A stretch of DNA of 64,000 nucleotides from Diabrotica undecimpunctata (lineage: Eukaryota; Arthropoda; Insecta; Coleoptera; Chrysomelidae), in the NCBI RefSeq assembly GCF_040954645.1, contig NC_092804.1, positions 44,049,753-44,113,752 of the forward strand, given 5' to 3'. Under the pieces are notes generated by a model, which saw nothing but the letters and a program-made list of their open reading frames with translations, was not told the origin of the DNA and did not search any database. Made by a program: the position numbers and the translations under genes. Of the stretch, positions 23,120-33,899 are shown one piece after another. Within the stretch, counting starts at the first letter, position 1; every line of letters starts with the position of its first letter.

Positions 23120-26100
23120 CTAAATCCTATCGGGATCACCAGTCGGGTTACTAATCCTTAAATCCTTAATATTCCAAATACCTTGATCCTTGCCATTTTC
23201 ATCCTCTAAACTATATGTCCAGGGGGAAACTTTCTTCTTCACGAAGTAGGGTCCTATCCATCTAGGAGCTAACTTTTTCGTGAAATATTTAGCGGCATCT
23301 GACAACACAAAATTTCTCCGCCATACTGACTGATGGGGCTGAAATTCCTCTGGACGTCTCCGTAGATTATAGGTCTTCTCACACTTAGCCGAAGCTTTAT
23401 CTAAACGTTTTCTAACATCAACAAATAATTCCTGGAGTCCACGCGATCGATTATATCCCATTTTAGCTACTTCGTCCTCCGGGTCTCCGAGTTTGTCCTT
23501 TCGGGAAAAATCTCGTCCATCCACTACCATCTTCCGACCGAAATTTATGAAGTAGGGATCTTGACCAGTCGACTCGTGGTATGCAGTGCGCGTAGCACAT
23601 GCTAGTTTGGCCAAATTTTCATCCCACTTCTTATGGTTGTCAGCTATATAAGTTGCCATCATTGTTTTAAGGGTTCGGTTATAGCGTTCAGATGGATTGC
23701 ACTGTGGATGATACAACGCATTATAACGAACTGAGACACCATAGGTTTCCATCATTTTCTTGAAAATACCCGAAGTATACTGGACACCATTATCACATAG
23801 TAACAGACGTGGAACTCCAAATACGAGGAAAACTTCTTCTTCTATTTTCTTAACGACATGCACGGCTTTTGAGGATCGCAACGGAAATACCAAAGAAAAT
23901 TTACTAAACACATCCATTACCACTAAGATAAACTTATAGCCTTGAGTTGATCTTGGGAAAGGTCCCATAAGATCGGTTGCTACTATCTCCCATGGTTGAG
24001 TAGCTTTAGGTTGAGGAGTCATAAAGCCTTTGGGCTTACCTTGTTCCACCTTATGCATGGCACACAGTGAGCAACGTCCAACGTAACGAGACACATCACT
24101 CCGCAGTTTCGGCCAAAAATACTTCTCGTTAATACGCTTATAAGTTTTCAGGATCCCCATATGACCTGCTAAAGGACTATCATGACACAACTTCAGCACT
24201 TCCAATCGTTGACCCTTAGGAACGACTTCCTTCCAATTGTCCGCTTCCTCGACCAAAAATCCATAACTGGGACGGATGTATTTATAAAGTTTGCCACCAG
24301 ACATTCTCCACTGAGGATACTTCAAGGGATTAGACTCGATTTTTCTACAAAGTTTATCATACCAACTATCACCACTAGGAAGCGGTACAACCTCTTCAAC
24401 CATATCAAGCACGGGAACTGACCGAGATAACAAATCGGGGACAACATGTTCTTTTCCTTTCCGATGCACAATCTTAAAGTCATATTGTTGCAATCTTACC
24501 GCCCATCGAGCTAATCTTCCAGTAGGATCCTTCAAATTTTGAAGCCATACGAGGGATGCGTGATCAGTCACGACCGTAAACGGAACACCCTCCAAATAAG
24601 GACGCAGTTTTTCGACTGCCCATAACACAGCTAAACATTCCCGTTCCGTCGTGGAAAAATTCCTTTCTTGACGCGTTAGTGATCTGCTCAGGAAACTAAT
24701 TACTTCGTCACCATCCGGGCCTGGCTGCAATAACACGGCGCCCACTCCATATCCTGAGGCATCACATTGGACAACAAAAGGCAAATTGTAGTCAGGACAA
24801 TTAAGTATCGGAGCAGAAACTAGACATTCTTTTATTTTCTGAAAAGATTCTTCACAACTCGGGGTCCAATTGAATTTTCTTCCTTTCTTCAATATCGCTG
24901 TAATTGGAGCTAGTAGTGTCGCAAAGGAAGGAATAAATCTTCGATACCAGGAAAATGTGCCTATGATGCTACGAACTTCCTTGACGGATGTGGGTGTTGG
25001 GATACGTAGCATAGCCTTGACCTTATCACCATCAACATGTAGTCCATTCCTATCAACCACATGACCCAAATACTTTAGTTCCGGTCTACAAAATTGACAT
25101 TTATCCCAGCTAACGGTTAACTTAGCTTCTCTCAAGCGTCTAAAGACTTCCTCTAAGATCCTTACATGTTCTTCAATAGACTTTGTCACGATGACCACGT
25201 CATCCAAGTAAGTAAAAACATAGGGTTCCAACTCCGGACCGAGGACACGATCTATCAACCTCTGCCATGTAGCCGGGGCATTATGTAATCCAAAAGGCAT
25301 TCTGCAAAACTGAAAAAGACCTCGACCAGGAACCGTAAAAGCAGTATAAGGCCTGGAAGCCTTAGCAACAGGTACCTGCCAATACGCCGACTTAATGTCT
25401 ATGGTGGAAAGATAATGCGCGTTCTTTAATTTATTTAAAATATTAGAGATGTACGGTAATGGGTAGCCATCCCTCTCTGTTACGGCATTAAGCTTTCGAT
25501 AGTCTACGCAGAACCTCCATTTTGGTTCTTCACCTTCTGGAACCTTTTTCTTCACCAAGAGAATCGGGGACGACCAAGCACTATTCGATCGCTCCACTAC
25601 TCCTTTCGCCAACATATCTTCTAGCTCTTTATCAATATGGCTTTGGATTACTGGGGATACAGGATAGTAACGTTGTTTTATGGGTGCAGATTTACAAACA
25701 ATCACATGCTCAGTGACATCAGTACAACCAAGAGAAGTGCCCATTAGTTCACGACTTCTATTAATAACTTCCTCCAATTGCGACTTCTCTGCATCGGTCA
25801 AAATAGTTTGACCTCGGAGATGATCCACTGAACCTACCATTGCTGGAGCGTCCGAAAAATACCATTCGTTATGCCTCAAATCTGGAACGATACCCATAAC
25901 ACGCCAAAAATCAGATCCTAAAATCAGAATGTGCGGTACGTCCAAAATAACTAATACTGGCAAGACACGCAAGCGATCCCTAACCATGAAAGGTACTAAA
26001 CATTCCCCCAACGATTCACACATCTGACCATTCGCCACTCTACAAACGGTCTTCTTCGAAGTATCCAACTCTAAACCCAAGTTTTGTAAAAATTTCCAAC

Positions 26101-26299
26101 CAGTTCTTCCTACAATGGTCTTTGAAGCACCAGAATCCAATAATCCCAAAATTTCCTTTCCTAAGACTTTAACTTTCAAATATGGACGTTCATCTCCTTC
26201 GGAATGATGTAAAATAAAGTCTAAAATAGGACGTAGGTTGGTCGAGTCAACGTCGGCAACACCTCTTCGACCAGTTAGGTGCGCTTCCTTCCGTTTCCC
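23120..26299 (-). CDS. pol: Pol polyprotein (protease, RT, RNase H, integrase)
   Basis: The frame is open from 26302 to the TAG at 23120-23122, in the -1 frame relative to gag and entered by frameshifting at 26293-26299. In order: aspartic protease (LLDSGASKTIVG, near 26130); reverse transcriptase (WRFCVDYRKLNAV, LSTIDIKSAYWQVPV, catalytic YLDD near 25205); RNase H (VVQCDASGYGVGA, TERECLAVLWAVEKL, TDHASLVW); and integrase with its HHCC zinc site (GHMGILKTYKR ... CSLCAMHK), D-D-E residues (ATDLMGPFP, LLCDNGVQYTS, NPSERYNR) and a GPYFVKKK module near the C-terminus. All catalytic residues I can check are present and there is no internal stop. It would copy element RNA to DNA and insert it. Confidence 0.95.
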   Translation of the reverse strand, partial: GKRKEAHLTGRRGVADVDSTNLRPILDFILHHSEGDERPYLKVKVLGKEILGLLDSGASKTIVGRTGWKFLQNLGLELDTSKKTVCRVANGQMCESLGECLVPFMVRDRLRVLPVLVILDVPHILILGSDFWRVMGIVPDLRHNEWYFSDAPAMVGSVDHLRGQTILTDAEKSQLEEVINRSRELMGTSLGCTDVTEHVIVCKSAPIKQRYYPVSPVIQSHIDKELEDMLAKGVVERSNSAWSSPILLVKKKVPEGEEPKWRFCVDYRKLNAVTERDGYPLPYISNILNKLKNAHYLSTIDIKSAYWQVPVAKASRPYTAFTVPGRGLFQFCRMPFGLHNAPATWQRLIDRVLGPELEPYVFTYLDDVVIVTKSIEEHVRILEEVFRRLREAKLTVSWDKCQFCRPELKYLGHVVDRNGLHVDGDKVKAMLRIPTPTSVKEVRSIIGTFSWYRRFIPSFATLLAPITAILKKGRKFNWTPSCEESFQKIKECLVSAPILNCPDYNLPFVVQCDASGYGVGAVLLQPGPDGDEVISFLSRSLTRQERNFSTTERECLAVLWAVEKLRPYLEGVPFTVVTDHASLVWLQNLKDPTGRLARWAVRLQQYDFKIVHRKGKEHVVPDLLSRSVPVLDMVEEVVPLPSGDSWYDKLCRKIESNPLKYPQWRMSGGKLYKYIRPSYGFLVEEADNWKEVVPKGQRLEVLKLCHDSPLAGHMGILKTYKRINEKYFWPKLRSDVSRYVGRCSLCAMHKVEQGKPKGFMTPQPKATQPWEIVATDLMGPFPRSTQGYKFILVVMDVFSKFSLVFPLRSSKAVHVVKKIEEEVFLVFGVPRLLLCDNGVQYTSGIFKKMMETYGVSVRYNALYHPQCNPSERYNRTLKTMMATYIADNHKKWDENLAKLACATRTAYHESTGQDPYFINFGRKMVVDGRDFSRKDKLGDPEDEVAKMGYNRSRGLQELFVDVRKRLDKASAKCEKTYNLRRRPEEFQPHQSVWRRNFVLSDAAKYFTKKLAPRWIGPYFVKKKVSPWTYSLEDENGKDQGIWNIKDLRISNPTGDPDRI

Positions 26300-27672
26300 G
26301 AATTACACGAAGGACAAGTTCTGACTGTAAACCCTTCTTTCTTACACTTAAAACAGTGAACAGCCTCCTTCTTCATTAGACACCCTACTGCCTTATGGCC
26401 TGACTGATTACAACGATAACAGATTAAAGTCCTAAACTTTCCTCTAGCGGACTCCGATTCGGATGAAGCAACAGGACCCTCACTAACACTACTAAAACTT
26501 TCAGCATCCACACTGATATAAGCTAGGTCCTTTTCCAAAGTATTCATTTTCCTACTATTCGGTTCAACATAGTTCCTAATACAATCACGTCTTTCCTCCA
26601 TACTGCGACATAGAACACGAAGTTCCTCCAAGGTAGCTGGCAAAGGATCACGTAATCTATCTTGATAGAACGGATGCAAATTCCTAATAACTATAGACAA
26701 TTTAACTTCCTCTGGAACATGACAACGCAAGCGATTAAAGTAACTATTCATTATTGCCAAGTAAACTCCAATAGTCTCAGACGAATGCTGAGTTCTCCTC
26801 CGAAGCTCTTCAAAAAGCGCTTCCCCATGGTGAGCTGACAGGTACTCCCTACGAAACTCTTCAACTAATTCAGCCCAACTCCCTACACGTAGACGAACAT
26901 CTTTATAAAACTGATAGGCTTTATCCGAAAATAAATCTATACCTGATTCCAAAAGTATACTATCTGGTACATGACGAGCGAGACTCAATTCATTCACCAT
27001 CTCAAAAAATGCAGAAATAGACATACCCCTAGCAGAACCTGAAAACTTTTCTATTCCCCATTTATGAGGAAGTATCATCCCAGAAGAAAAACTAGAGACA
27101 GACCCTGAAAAAACATTATTACCAGCTTGTGACATCGCTCCAGGAGAAGAAGCATGAACTTGTCCTACCCCTGCCTGAAAAGACTGATTTAAAACCGAAA
27201 TCACATCGAGCGCTACTGGTACCGAACCAGATCCGATTGGATGCTGCTTATCATGGAAATCCTGTGACAACTTCAAAATCTCAGCAAGAAAGTCTGACTT
27301 AACAACCTGGGCTGCGTCTGCATCGTCACCTGTTGGCAATACCATAAGATCAATTCTCCCCAAGACATGGTTAATCTGTGTCCGCAATCTCAAGGACTCA
27401 GCACAAGTAGGAGTTCCGGCAAACTTTCCAACAGCCGTATTCAGCTCCGCAAGTTTAGTCTCGATTGCAGTTTTATCCTGTGAAAAGGTGAATGGGTGCT
27501 CAGGATATCTAAAGCTTTCATTTGCTGCCTCACGACTAAGTGCATCAGACAGACTAGACCTCATAGACTCAACAGTGCCAGTAGACACTCCACGAATTTT
27601 GAGTTCATATTCCAGTTCCTCTTTCCTTAAGTAGTTGGGTACAAGTTTTCGCACCATCTTGCCAAAGTTCAA
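26275..27672 (-). CDS. gag: Gag nucleocapsid/capsid protein
   Basis: 465 codons from an ATG 645 bp inside the 5' LTR edge. The N-terminus (LRKEELEYELKIRGVSTGTV) resembles the SAP-like helix pair seen at the start of some insect gypsy Gags; this is inference. The middle (about residues 200-360) is the capsid-like region with RRRTQHSSETIGVYLAIMNS. Near the C-terminus is a CCHC zinc knuckle, CYRCNQSGHKAVGC. A second one, CFKCKKEGFTVRTC, has Phe where His is expected. Gag forms the particle and binds element RNA. The stop codon follows the slippery heptamer by five codons. Confidence 0.9.
   Translation of the reverse strand: MNFGKMVRKLVPNYLRKEELEYELKIRGVSTGTVESMRSSLSDALSREAANESFRYPEHPFTFSQDKTAIETKLAELNTAVGKFAGTPTCAESLRLRTQINHVLGRIDLMVLPTGDDADAAQVVKSDFLAEILKLSQDFHDKQHPIGSGSVPVALDVISVLNQSFQAGVGQVHASSPGAMSQAGNNVFSGSVSSFSSGMILPHKWGIEKFSGSARGMSISAFFEMVNELSLARHVPDSILLESGIDLFSDKAYQFYKDVRLRVGSWAELVEEFRREYLSAHHGEALFEELRRRTQHSSETIGVYLAIMNSYFNRLRCHVPEEVKLSIVIRNLHPFYQDRLRDPLPATLEELRVLCRSMEERRDCIRNYVEPNSRKMNTLEKDLAYISVDAESFSSVSEGPVASSESESARGKFRTLICYRCNQSGHKAVGCLMKKEAVHCFKCKKEGFTVRTCPSCNSGNGRKRT
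26293..26299 (-). promoter_or_regulatory. -1 ribosomal frameshift heptamer G_GGA_AAC
   Basis: In the gag frame the sequence reads TCG GGA AAC, giving the canonical X_XXY_YYZ heptamer G GGA AAC. A -1 slip puts ribosomes exactly into the pol frame, which has a stop just upstream (26303-26305). The overlap is only about 28 bases. Heptamers of this kind are used by several retroviruses. Confidence 0.85.
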
Positions 27673-28293
27673 AATTTAAAAAAATGTATCAACCGAAAGG
27701 AGCAAATATTCAAACAAAATCAAGATATAAGTAAAAATATTAACACACAGGTACAGTTTACTTTATTAATGGGAGCAAACCAAAAGCAAAATAAAAGTAA
27801 TAGTCGCTTTATTCAATCTATAAAATTTCACAAAAGATTTTCAAAATTTCATTGTTTCAGAACAAATTACAAGTCACAACATAATCTCAAAAAAAGATTT
27901 TACATTCCCTAACATAAGTAAGTTAAACCACAATGTAGAATTTCGAAGTCCAACTTCCCAAACAAATAAATTTGAACTCCAACTGAAATAGAAATATTTC
28001 AAAGTCCTAATATATCCATAATTCTTCTAAGTTCCACAACACCACTTCAAAGTATCTTCTTTTAAGTTCCATTTTTGGCTTCTTCCAACTTCACGTCACA
28101 CAAAAAAAAAACTAGTAAGCACTTCTTGGCATACACTTCCACTAAACACGAAGTTCTAAGACTACTACTAAGTGCAAAACCAGTGGTAAAGTAAATAAAT
28201 CAAAGTTAGTCAATTAAAGCCCAAACACGTTAGGTTAACTAATTAAAAGGAATCTACACAAGGGGTTGACAAAAAAAGGTTAATTAATTAAGG
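27673..28293 (-). other. Leader between primer site and gag
   Basis: About 620 bp, non-coding, presumably holding the packaging signal. The TATCTTGATTTTG-type AT-rich stretch upstream of gag gives no other frame. Confidence 0.6.
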
Positions 28294-28311
28294 GCCCCAC
28301 GTTGGGCGCCA
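28294..28311 (-). other. Primer binding site, tRNA-Lys
   Basis: On the element strand TGGCGCCCAACGTGGGGC is complementary over 18 bases to the 3' end of insect tRNA-Lys including CCA. It lies five bases inside the 5' LTR. Confidence 0.9.
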
Positions 28312-28316
28312 AAATA

Positions 28317-30246
28317 TGTGGCGTACAAAACCGAATCTATATAAAAAAATTACAAAATGTACCAAATATAAATCAGACGTACACCCGGAAAGAAAAGTAC
28401 TATACGGTGACAGTCTGGGAATGGCTCGCGGCTAGACAAAACAGTGGAGATGGTCGTGCGGTCCACAAAACAAAAAAAATCCGAAGTTATATCAGGGGCG
28501 CCAGGTAAATTGGCCCACAGCCTTCCCTACGTTATTATTCAATAAACCACCAACTTACCAATAGGTTTACTACTAAAATACTAAGTAACAGTATACAACC
28601 TGAATAAATAAAGAAAAATAAATGAAATTGTCAGATTAGAATTTAGTCAATTTTAATAAATAGATTCCCAAGATAGTTGAAAGTAAATACATATTACAAT
28701 ATTATTTAACTTTACCATAGGCTTAATAAAAAAATAATATAAAAATGCGGCTTCTACTTGCCTAACAAAAATTCATAAGTTATTTCTATTTAACAGAACA
28801 AAATGAAAGGTAAGACGTATCAAAAGTACCGGACGCTAAGGGGTGTGCGGTTCAATACCAACCAAAAAAAATAATTACCGCAAATAGGACACCACGTGAG
28901 CTCAAGTGCGTGCGCAGAAAATAATATAAAAAAATAAATCTCAAATATATAACCCCCCCTTAGACGCAGTTTACAAAATTAAAATAGGTATGTGTAAATA
29001 TTGAATTAATAAAATAAACCGCAAATTATCTTTAAAAAAAAATCTGTAAAGTATTTGTAAATATGAAAATAAAAACTAACAGCAAATAATCTTTTAAAAA
29101 AACTATTGTATTTCGCAAACCAAATTAGACGGCGCTTAAATCTTCCGTTGAAAATTAATTATCGATCCATACCTCGAATTTTCATATACTTCACCGCGTG
29201 GAATTCCAGTTATAGTTCAGCGTGTCTTCAATCCAAAATCCCATACGATTGCCGATGTACATAGACTTGTGTGACAATGTTGAAAAGTTGAAAATTACAG
29301 CCAGACGGAAAAATACGAAGAAGAAGAAGCAGAAAAAAACAAACAAACCAACCAACCCTGAAGCAAGAAAACATTAATTACCATCTGTGTCTAAAATAAT
29401 TATTTGGAAATAAATATATTGATTTTAACACTTTGTTTATCTGCCTTTTGGCGATAATGGAGCAATACAAAAAAAAACTTGTCTCCGAACTTGAATGTAT
29501 GAAAACTGATAAAAATGTGAATAGCTTTTTAGAGATGGGATAAAAAAATAACTACAACTTTTTAATTAATTAAAAACGAAATGTTCTAACACTCACCCTT
29601 CTTAGCCAGATTAGGGGTTTGAAATATCCCAAATTGGACCGAAGCGTAGCCGGCTATTTGGACTCGTGATTAAGGCTAATTTCTTGATCTAAATACGACT
29701 CCCGGTATTCACGTGTACTGTAGATCCGCTTTTTTTAGCGAAATTGTGGATATTCCAAAAAAAACCCTTCCACGAAGGCAGCAAATCCCCTTGAATATCC
29801 ACACGGTTCGGACTAGTCCAGATCCCACATGGAACAGCAGCAAAAGCAAAAAAACAAAAATGCCGTTTTTAATCTAGCCCAACCTTTCAGTAACACTCTC
29901 AAACCTGGAATCACTTTCTTTCCGTCGTCTTTCCGAACACTTGACAACTTGACACACGGAGGTCACCGAATAGTACCGAGATTCAAAAATTTCAATTTTA
30001 TGATCCCAATTCTTCCAAGATAACTCTAGAAAGAACGATCTAAATTAGTTTCTTCACAAAAAAGAGGACGTGTTCCCTTAACTTCAGCACAATTTGCCAG
30101 ACATTACCCCTATTTGAAAATTACTAATTTTATTTTCGCCACCTTGCTTATAATATATTATAGGCAACCGCTCTTACACGTCCTGAATTATTTAAATTTT
30201 GATAAAATAGAGGTGGGACTTTTTACTTTAAATTTGGAACGTAACA
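28317..30246 (-). repeat. 5' LTR of the gypsy element
   Basis: 1930 bp, matching the 3' LTR at a constant offset of 8052 with no length difference. As the 5' LTR it should carry the promoter. Confidence 0.95.
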
Positions 30247-30250
30247 TAGT
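30247..30250. repeat. Target-site duplication TAGT (right)
   Basis: Matches 20261-20264; see the element entry. Confidence 0.9.
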
Positions 30251-30375
30251 ACTTCAGAAAAACTTTTGATTTTCCTAGCGCCCAGTCTTCCATTTTCAAT
30301 CTGATCATTAAAAGTCTGCAGTTGTCTTTTGTAATGTCAACATTTTCGTCAAAATCAAATGCAAGGTACTTGTAC
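30247..30375 (-). CDS. ninaC: Myosin III (NINAC) exon, proximal half, severed by the LTR element
   Basis: After acceptor TATGTCTTAG the exon reads YKYLAFDFDENVDITKDNCR, then LLMIRLKMEDWALGKSKVFL and KY, up to the target TAGT (30247-30250). This is the end of the motor and the converter, with the KVFLKYY motif at the break. Joined to 20130-20260 it makes a 260-bp exon in correct phase. In this allele, translation running into the 5' LTR meets TAA within about six codons. Confidence 0.9.
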
Positions 30376-30484
30376 CTAAGACATAAAGAAGAGCAATTAT
30401 ATTTTATTCTATTGTAAAATATACGAGTAATAAATGTATTAATGTGTACGAGGCCCTTCCCACATCAGTTGACCTACCTAGGTT

Positions 30485-30715
30485 GACACGTTTCTGTGAC
30501 ACACACGATGTTGGAGTGTGAGCGTTGGGAGGATGAAAGAGAGAAGTTTGTAAGAGAGTGTAACTGCAGAATGTTTGATTCCGTGAGAGAAATGGTGGAG
30601 AAAATGATAAGGGATAAGCGGTGGTGGACACGGATCCACAAATTTATCAGGAAGCTGCTCTCTTCAAAAGAACGAGAGGAGAGGGAACTAGCAACAGAAT
30701 TCTAAAACAAGCGAG
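30485..30715 (+). pseudogene. LINE C-terminal fragment (R1/I-like)
   Basis: Frame 30496-30705 begins HTMLECERWEDEREKF and ends with WWTRIHKFIRKLLSSKE. This is the usual end of R1- and I-related LINE polyproteins, with part of the CCHC finger in HTMLEC. Only this tail remains. Confidence 0.6.
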
Positions 30716-30774
30716 TAGCACCTTGGTGGGGTTCGGACTGTCGCAGGCCGAAATAAGAGTAAATGAGAGACAGA

Positions 30775-31065
30775 CGACGCGATAGTGTCGAGAAAGAGTT
30801 TAAAATGGATTGAAGACCATGGCATACCACTTCTGGAATGGTTTTCTAACAGTTCCGACTTGTCTCCGATAGAGACTTTGTAGCGCGAAATGAAAAAAGC
30901 TTTGAGAAAACATCCTGCCAGGTTCGTCAACGAATTGAAGAAAAAATTGCAAGAAATATGTTGAATTGAAATTTGCTTACATTAAATTTTTTTCAGAACT
31001 TGGTTAAAACTATGCCTCGAAGAATTGTCATTAAAAATAAAGGGGATGTAACTCAGTGGTAAACT
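30775..31065 (+). pseudogene. Tc1-like transposase C-terminal fragment
   Basis: WIEDHGIPLLEWFSNSSDLS followed by PIET is the region of the third catalytic residue of Tc1/mariner transposases (SPDLNPIE in active members). It ends MPRRIVIKNKGDVTQW and a stop, the expected C-terminus. An in-frame stop and changed residues show it is dead. Confidence 0.7.
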
Positions 31066-31538
31066 TTCACATTTTTTTTGTTAATATTATATATTCGATG
31101 AGTTGTTTTAAATTTATTATTATTCTGTTTAATCAATAGTTTTCATTACGTTATAAAATATTTTCTATAATTAGAAAATTTCAAAATGCTGTTCGATGCA
31201 ATAAAACTTCTAAAATTTACGCTGCGCTTTTGGTGTGATGACCATTATTCTTATTTTTGACATCTCTAACAGCTCCTTAAATTTTTAAAATAGTGTAAAA
31301 TGAAACATCCCAGATGAAGACGACAAAGTAAATTAGAAATAAATGAAAACTAAAATAAACTAAAATCGATAAATTTTACTCTCAGAATTTATATCATGAA
31401 GTTTGTCCTTACTGCAGGACGTCGATGTTTACAAACACATACAAAGTTTACTAGAACGGTAAGTGTATATTTAGATAAAGAAGCATAAATAATTAAGCTT
31501 CTAGCTATAATCAAACCAATTGTATATACATATGTAGC
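31066..31538. other. No recognised feature
   Basis: AT-rich intron sequence. Confidence 0.4.
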
Positions 31539-31698
31539 TTTTAAAGTAGATACTATTTTATTAGGAATAAGCCACAATTGGAATAAGCCACAAACGTTTA
31601 TAATTTTTGAGAACGATTTCCGAAGTGGAAATTGAAACGTCAATAAACTTATTTTAACCTTCAATTGTGGCTTATTCCCTATAAAATAATATCTACTT
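31539..31698. repeat. Fold-back repeat with hammerhead-like motif
   Basis: Arms 31539-31580 and 31662-31698 (AAAGTAGATACTATTTTA... and its inverted copy, including GGAATAAGCCACAATTG) surround a single copy of the arm sequence found at 14932-15154. Plus-strand 31603-31645 has UUGAGAA, stem II AUUUCC/GGAAAU, GAA, ACGU, C. Stem I is weak here. Confidence 0.65.
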
Positions 31699-32126
31699 TA
31701 AATTGCCACAAAAAAATAGCTTCAGAACAATATGTAGCTTTAAATTCTACGTGTAAATTATTCACTTTACACGTGTATGGAGGTTTGACAGTTCGCGTGA
31801 AACTGACGTAATCAACATTATGTCATCGGTAAAATGACGCTTCTGTATAGCACCATCATTCATAAATAAGTAAATATACTGGTCTTCTAAGGGAAACATG
31901 TTCTTCGTAAAGTTAAATGTCACTATTCGGCAATATAATGCCTATTAAGTTTATGTCCTCGTAGAAGGACGCTGTGACTCGAAGAATTATTGAGGTTTCT
32001 GAACGATTTCTGAAATTTATGTCATAAGAAGTGCTAAAGCTCCTTATTAAATTCTTGATTTGATTTTAATGCTAACGTCTTTATTTTGATATATTGTATT
32101 ATTACACATTTTAAAAGAACACTTGC

Positions 32127-32407
32127 CTTCGTAGAAACTCCGGAAACGAAATTCGCTGCGAGAACCCATTTTGCCTGATTTTAGCCGTTTCCGCTACAGC
32201 CATGGCTCTCACCTGATGCTTGACCAGTTCTCTCTTAAAATTATGAGGAACTCCCTTTAAATCCGTTCTTACGCATCTTACAAAATGCGTTCCTCCTGAT
32301 CCCGAACCGACGGACAATTCTCTTAATAATTCTATACAAAGTGATCTGAAAATAGTCGATTGGGTCCGCATTTTCTTTATCTGAGAATATTCCCGTTCCA
32401 TAGCCAT
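32127..32407 (-). CDS. ninaC: Myosin III (NINAC) motor exon
   Basis: After acceptor TTGTTTTAG it reads MAMEREYSQIKKMRTQSTIF and later GGTHFVRCVRTDLKGVPHNF. HFVRC-R is the SH1-SH2 region of myosin motors. It ends ISFPEFLRR across the junction. The donor is AAG/GCAAGT, a GC-AG intron: only this site gives the FLRRYKYLAFDFDE junction in phase with the next exon. Confidence 0.9.
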
Positions 32408-33895
32408 CTAAAACAATAAAAACAACAAATTAACTTAAATATTGGTTCATTTCACTTTTTTATTTTGACTTTTATTCTACTTTATTTTGACTTACTTTAC
32501 TTTTATTTTGTTTATTTATTTTATTTCATTTTATTTTATTTTGGTTTAATTCTACTATTATTTTAAACTAAGTTTCAAAGCTTCGCACCAAAAAACGCTC
32601 AAGTTACTATTGTGTTATCTGTTGGATGTCTGAGTAGCCTGGGAGCCGAAAGGACGCTTACATATATAGATATAACTATAAAAATTACAAAACACCTTCT
32701 GTTATGGCTCCAAATTCTTTTTGTAAAAGATCGAGTGAATACTGATGTATTTTTCACATATAATGAGTATGTATAAAAGGCCAATCAGACCTTGTACACA
32801 ACCGCTCAGGCACAGGTTCTAGGAAAATGTAAAACACTATTCTTATCTTTGAGTCTCCTTGGCGTGGAGATATCTGTATTGTGCAACGGAGTCCATTATT
32901 TCCCAATATACAGACTATACTTGTTTGTGATGTACTAAGATCTCTTTATTCTTCATCCTAACCTTTACTCTGCTCATTATCAGTACGACACTAACGTGAA
33001 AGAACATAGTTTTCGTCTTCGTCTGATAAGTTCCCAAAAATATCTTCAATGGTCTCAGTTTGATTTTTATTCCAAACAGCTCCACTAAATCGTAATAGCA
33101 AAGCGTAGAATTAACGAATTTGGTGTAGTAACTGTCTTTGAATGTATTGACTCTAGTACTGTAGTATTCGTATGAATAACACTGAACAACTCCAGCGCCT
33201 TGGTTCAGCCCTAATGTGCAGTTGAAAGAATACAGTATTGATTCTTTTATATCGATTTTAACTTTGTTCTGGAAAAATTCCTTTATCGAAAAATTGAAAT
33301 CGCTTATCAACCATGTAACTTTTAAAACAAAGGAATTCTAATGTCTTAAATGGTTGGAGGATCCAATCCACAAATTTTCAGAATTTTACTTTTCAGCAGA
33401 AACGGTCCATCGCTAATTTAGTTCCCCAGCCGAGAAATTCAGTGCACTTCACTTTTGCATTTATATCATTCAGATAATTCATAGTGCAAAAACAGCATCT
33501 AGATGCATTTAGATTTAATCTGTAATTCAAAATCGGTTGTACTTAAAACGTTTCAGTGTTTACAGGTGCTAAAATCAGTGAGACTTTTTTCGTATTAAGT
33601 TTTTTTTAAAATAGTTTTTAACTACGAATATTACTCAGGTAATTAAATGCATACTTTTTATTACTTTTGTAACTGCTGAATATATTATCAGTAGATTAGA
33701 TCAATAAATATTTTTCATTTGGGGTTATACTTTATCACATTAATAAGTTTTTGTGAGGTTTATAAAAAAGTAATCTTGTCTGCTAAACGAACTGTTTGAG
33801 TGTAAATGATTTTCTTTAAGTGTTAATTAGTGATTATGTCATTTTTAGAAATGCTGAAATCTTTTGAAAATTTTTTTTTCCAAAATATTTACCGA
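32408..33895. other. Intron sequence with one unrecognised frame
   Basis: A 131-codon minus-strand frame at 32915-33310 resembles nothing I know, and it has no clear start context. It could be transposon remnant or chance. The rest has no supported feature. Confidence 0.35.
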
Positions 33896-33899
33896 GTAA

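Larger units (their letters stand above)
20265..30246 (-). mobile_element. Complete Ty3/gypsy LTR retrotransposon
   Basis: A 9982-bp element on the minus strand with two 1930-bp LTRs (TG...CA ends), a tRNA-Lys primer site, gag, pol in the order protease-RT-RNase H-integrase, and a polypurine tract. That domain order defines Ty3/gypsy (Metaviridae). No envelope frame is present between pol and the 3' LTR. Gag and pol are open throughout and the LTRs look identical, so the copy appears recent and may be autonomous. It is inserted in a coding exon of the host myosin gene, in the same orientation as that gene. Confidence 0.95.
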
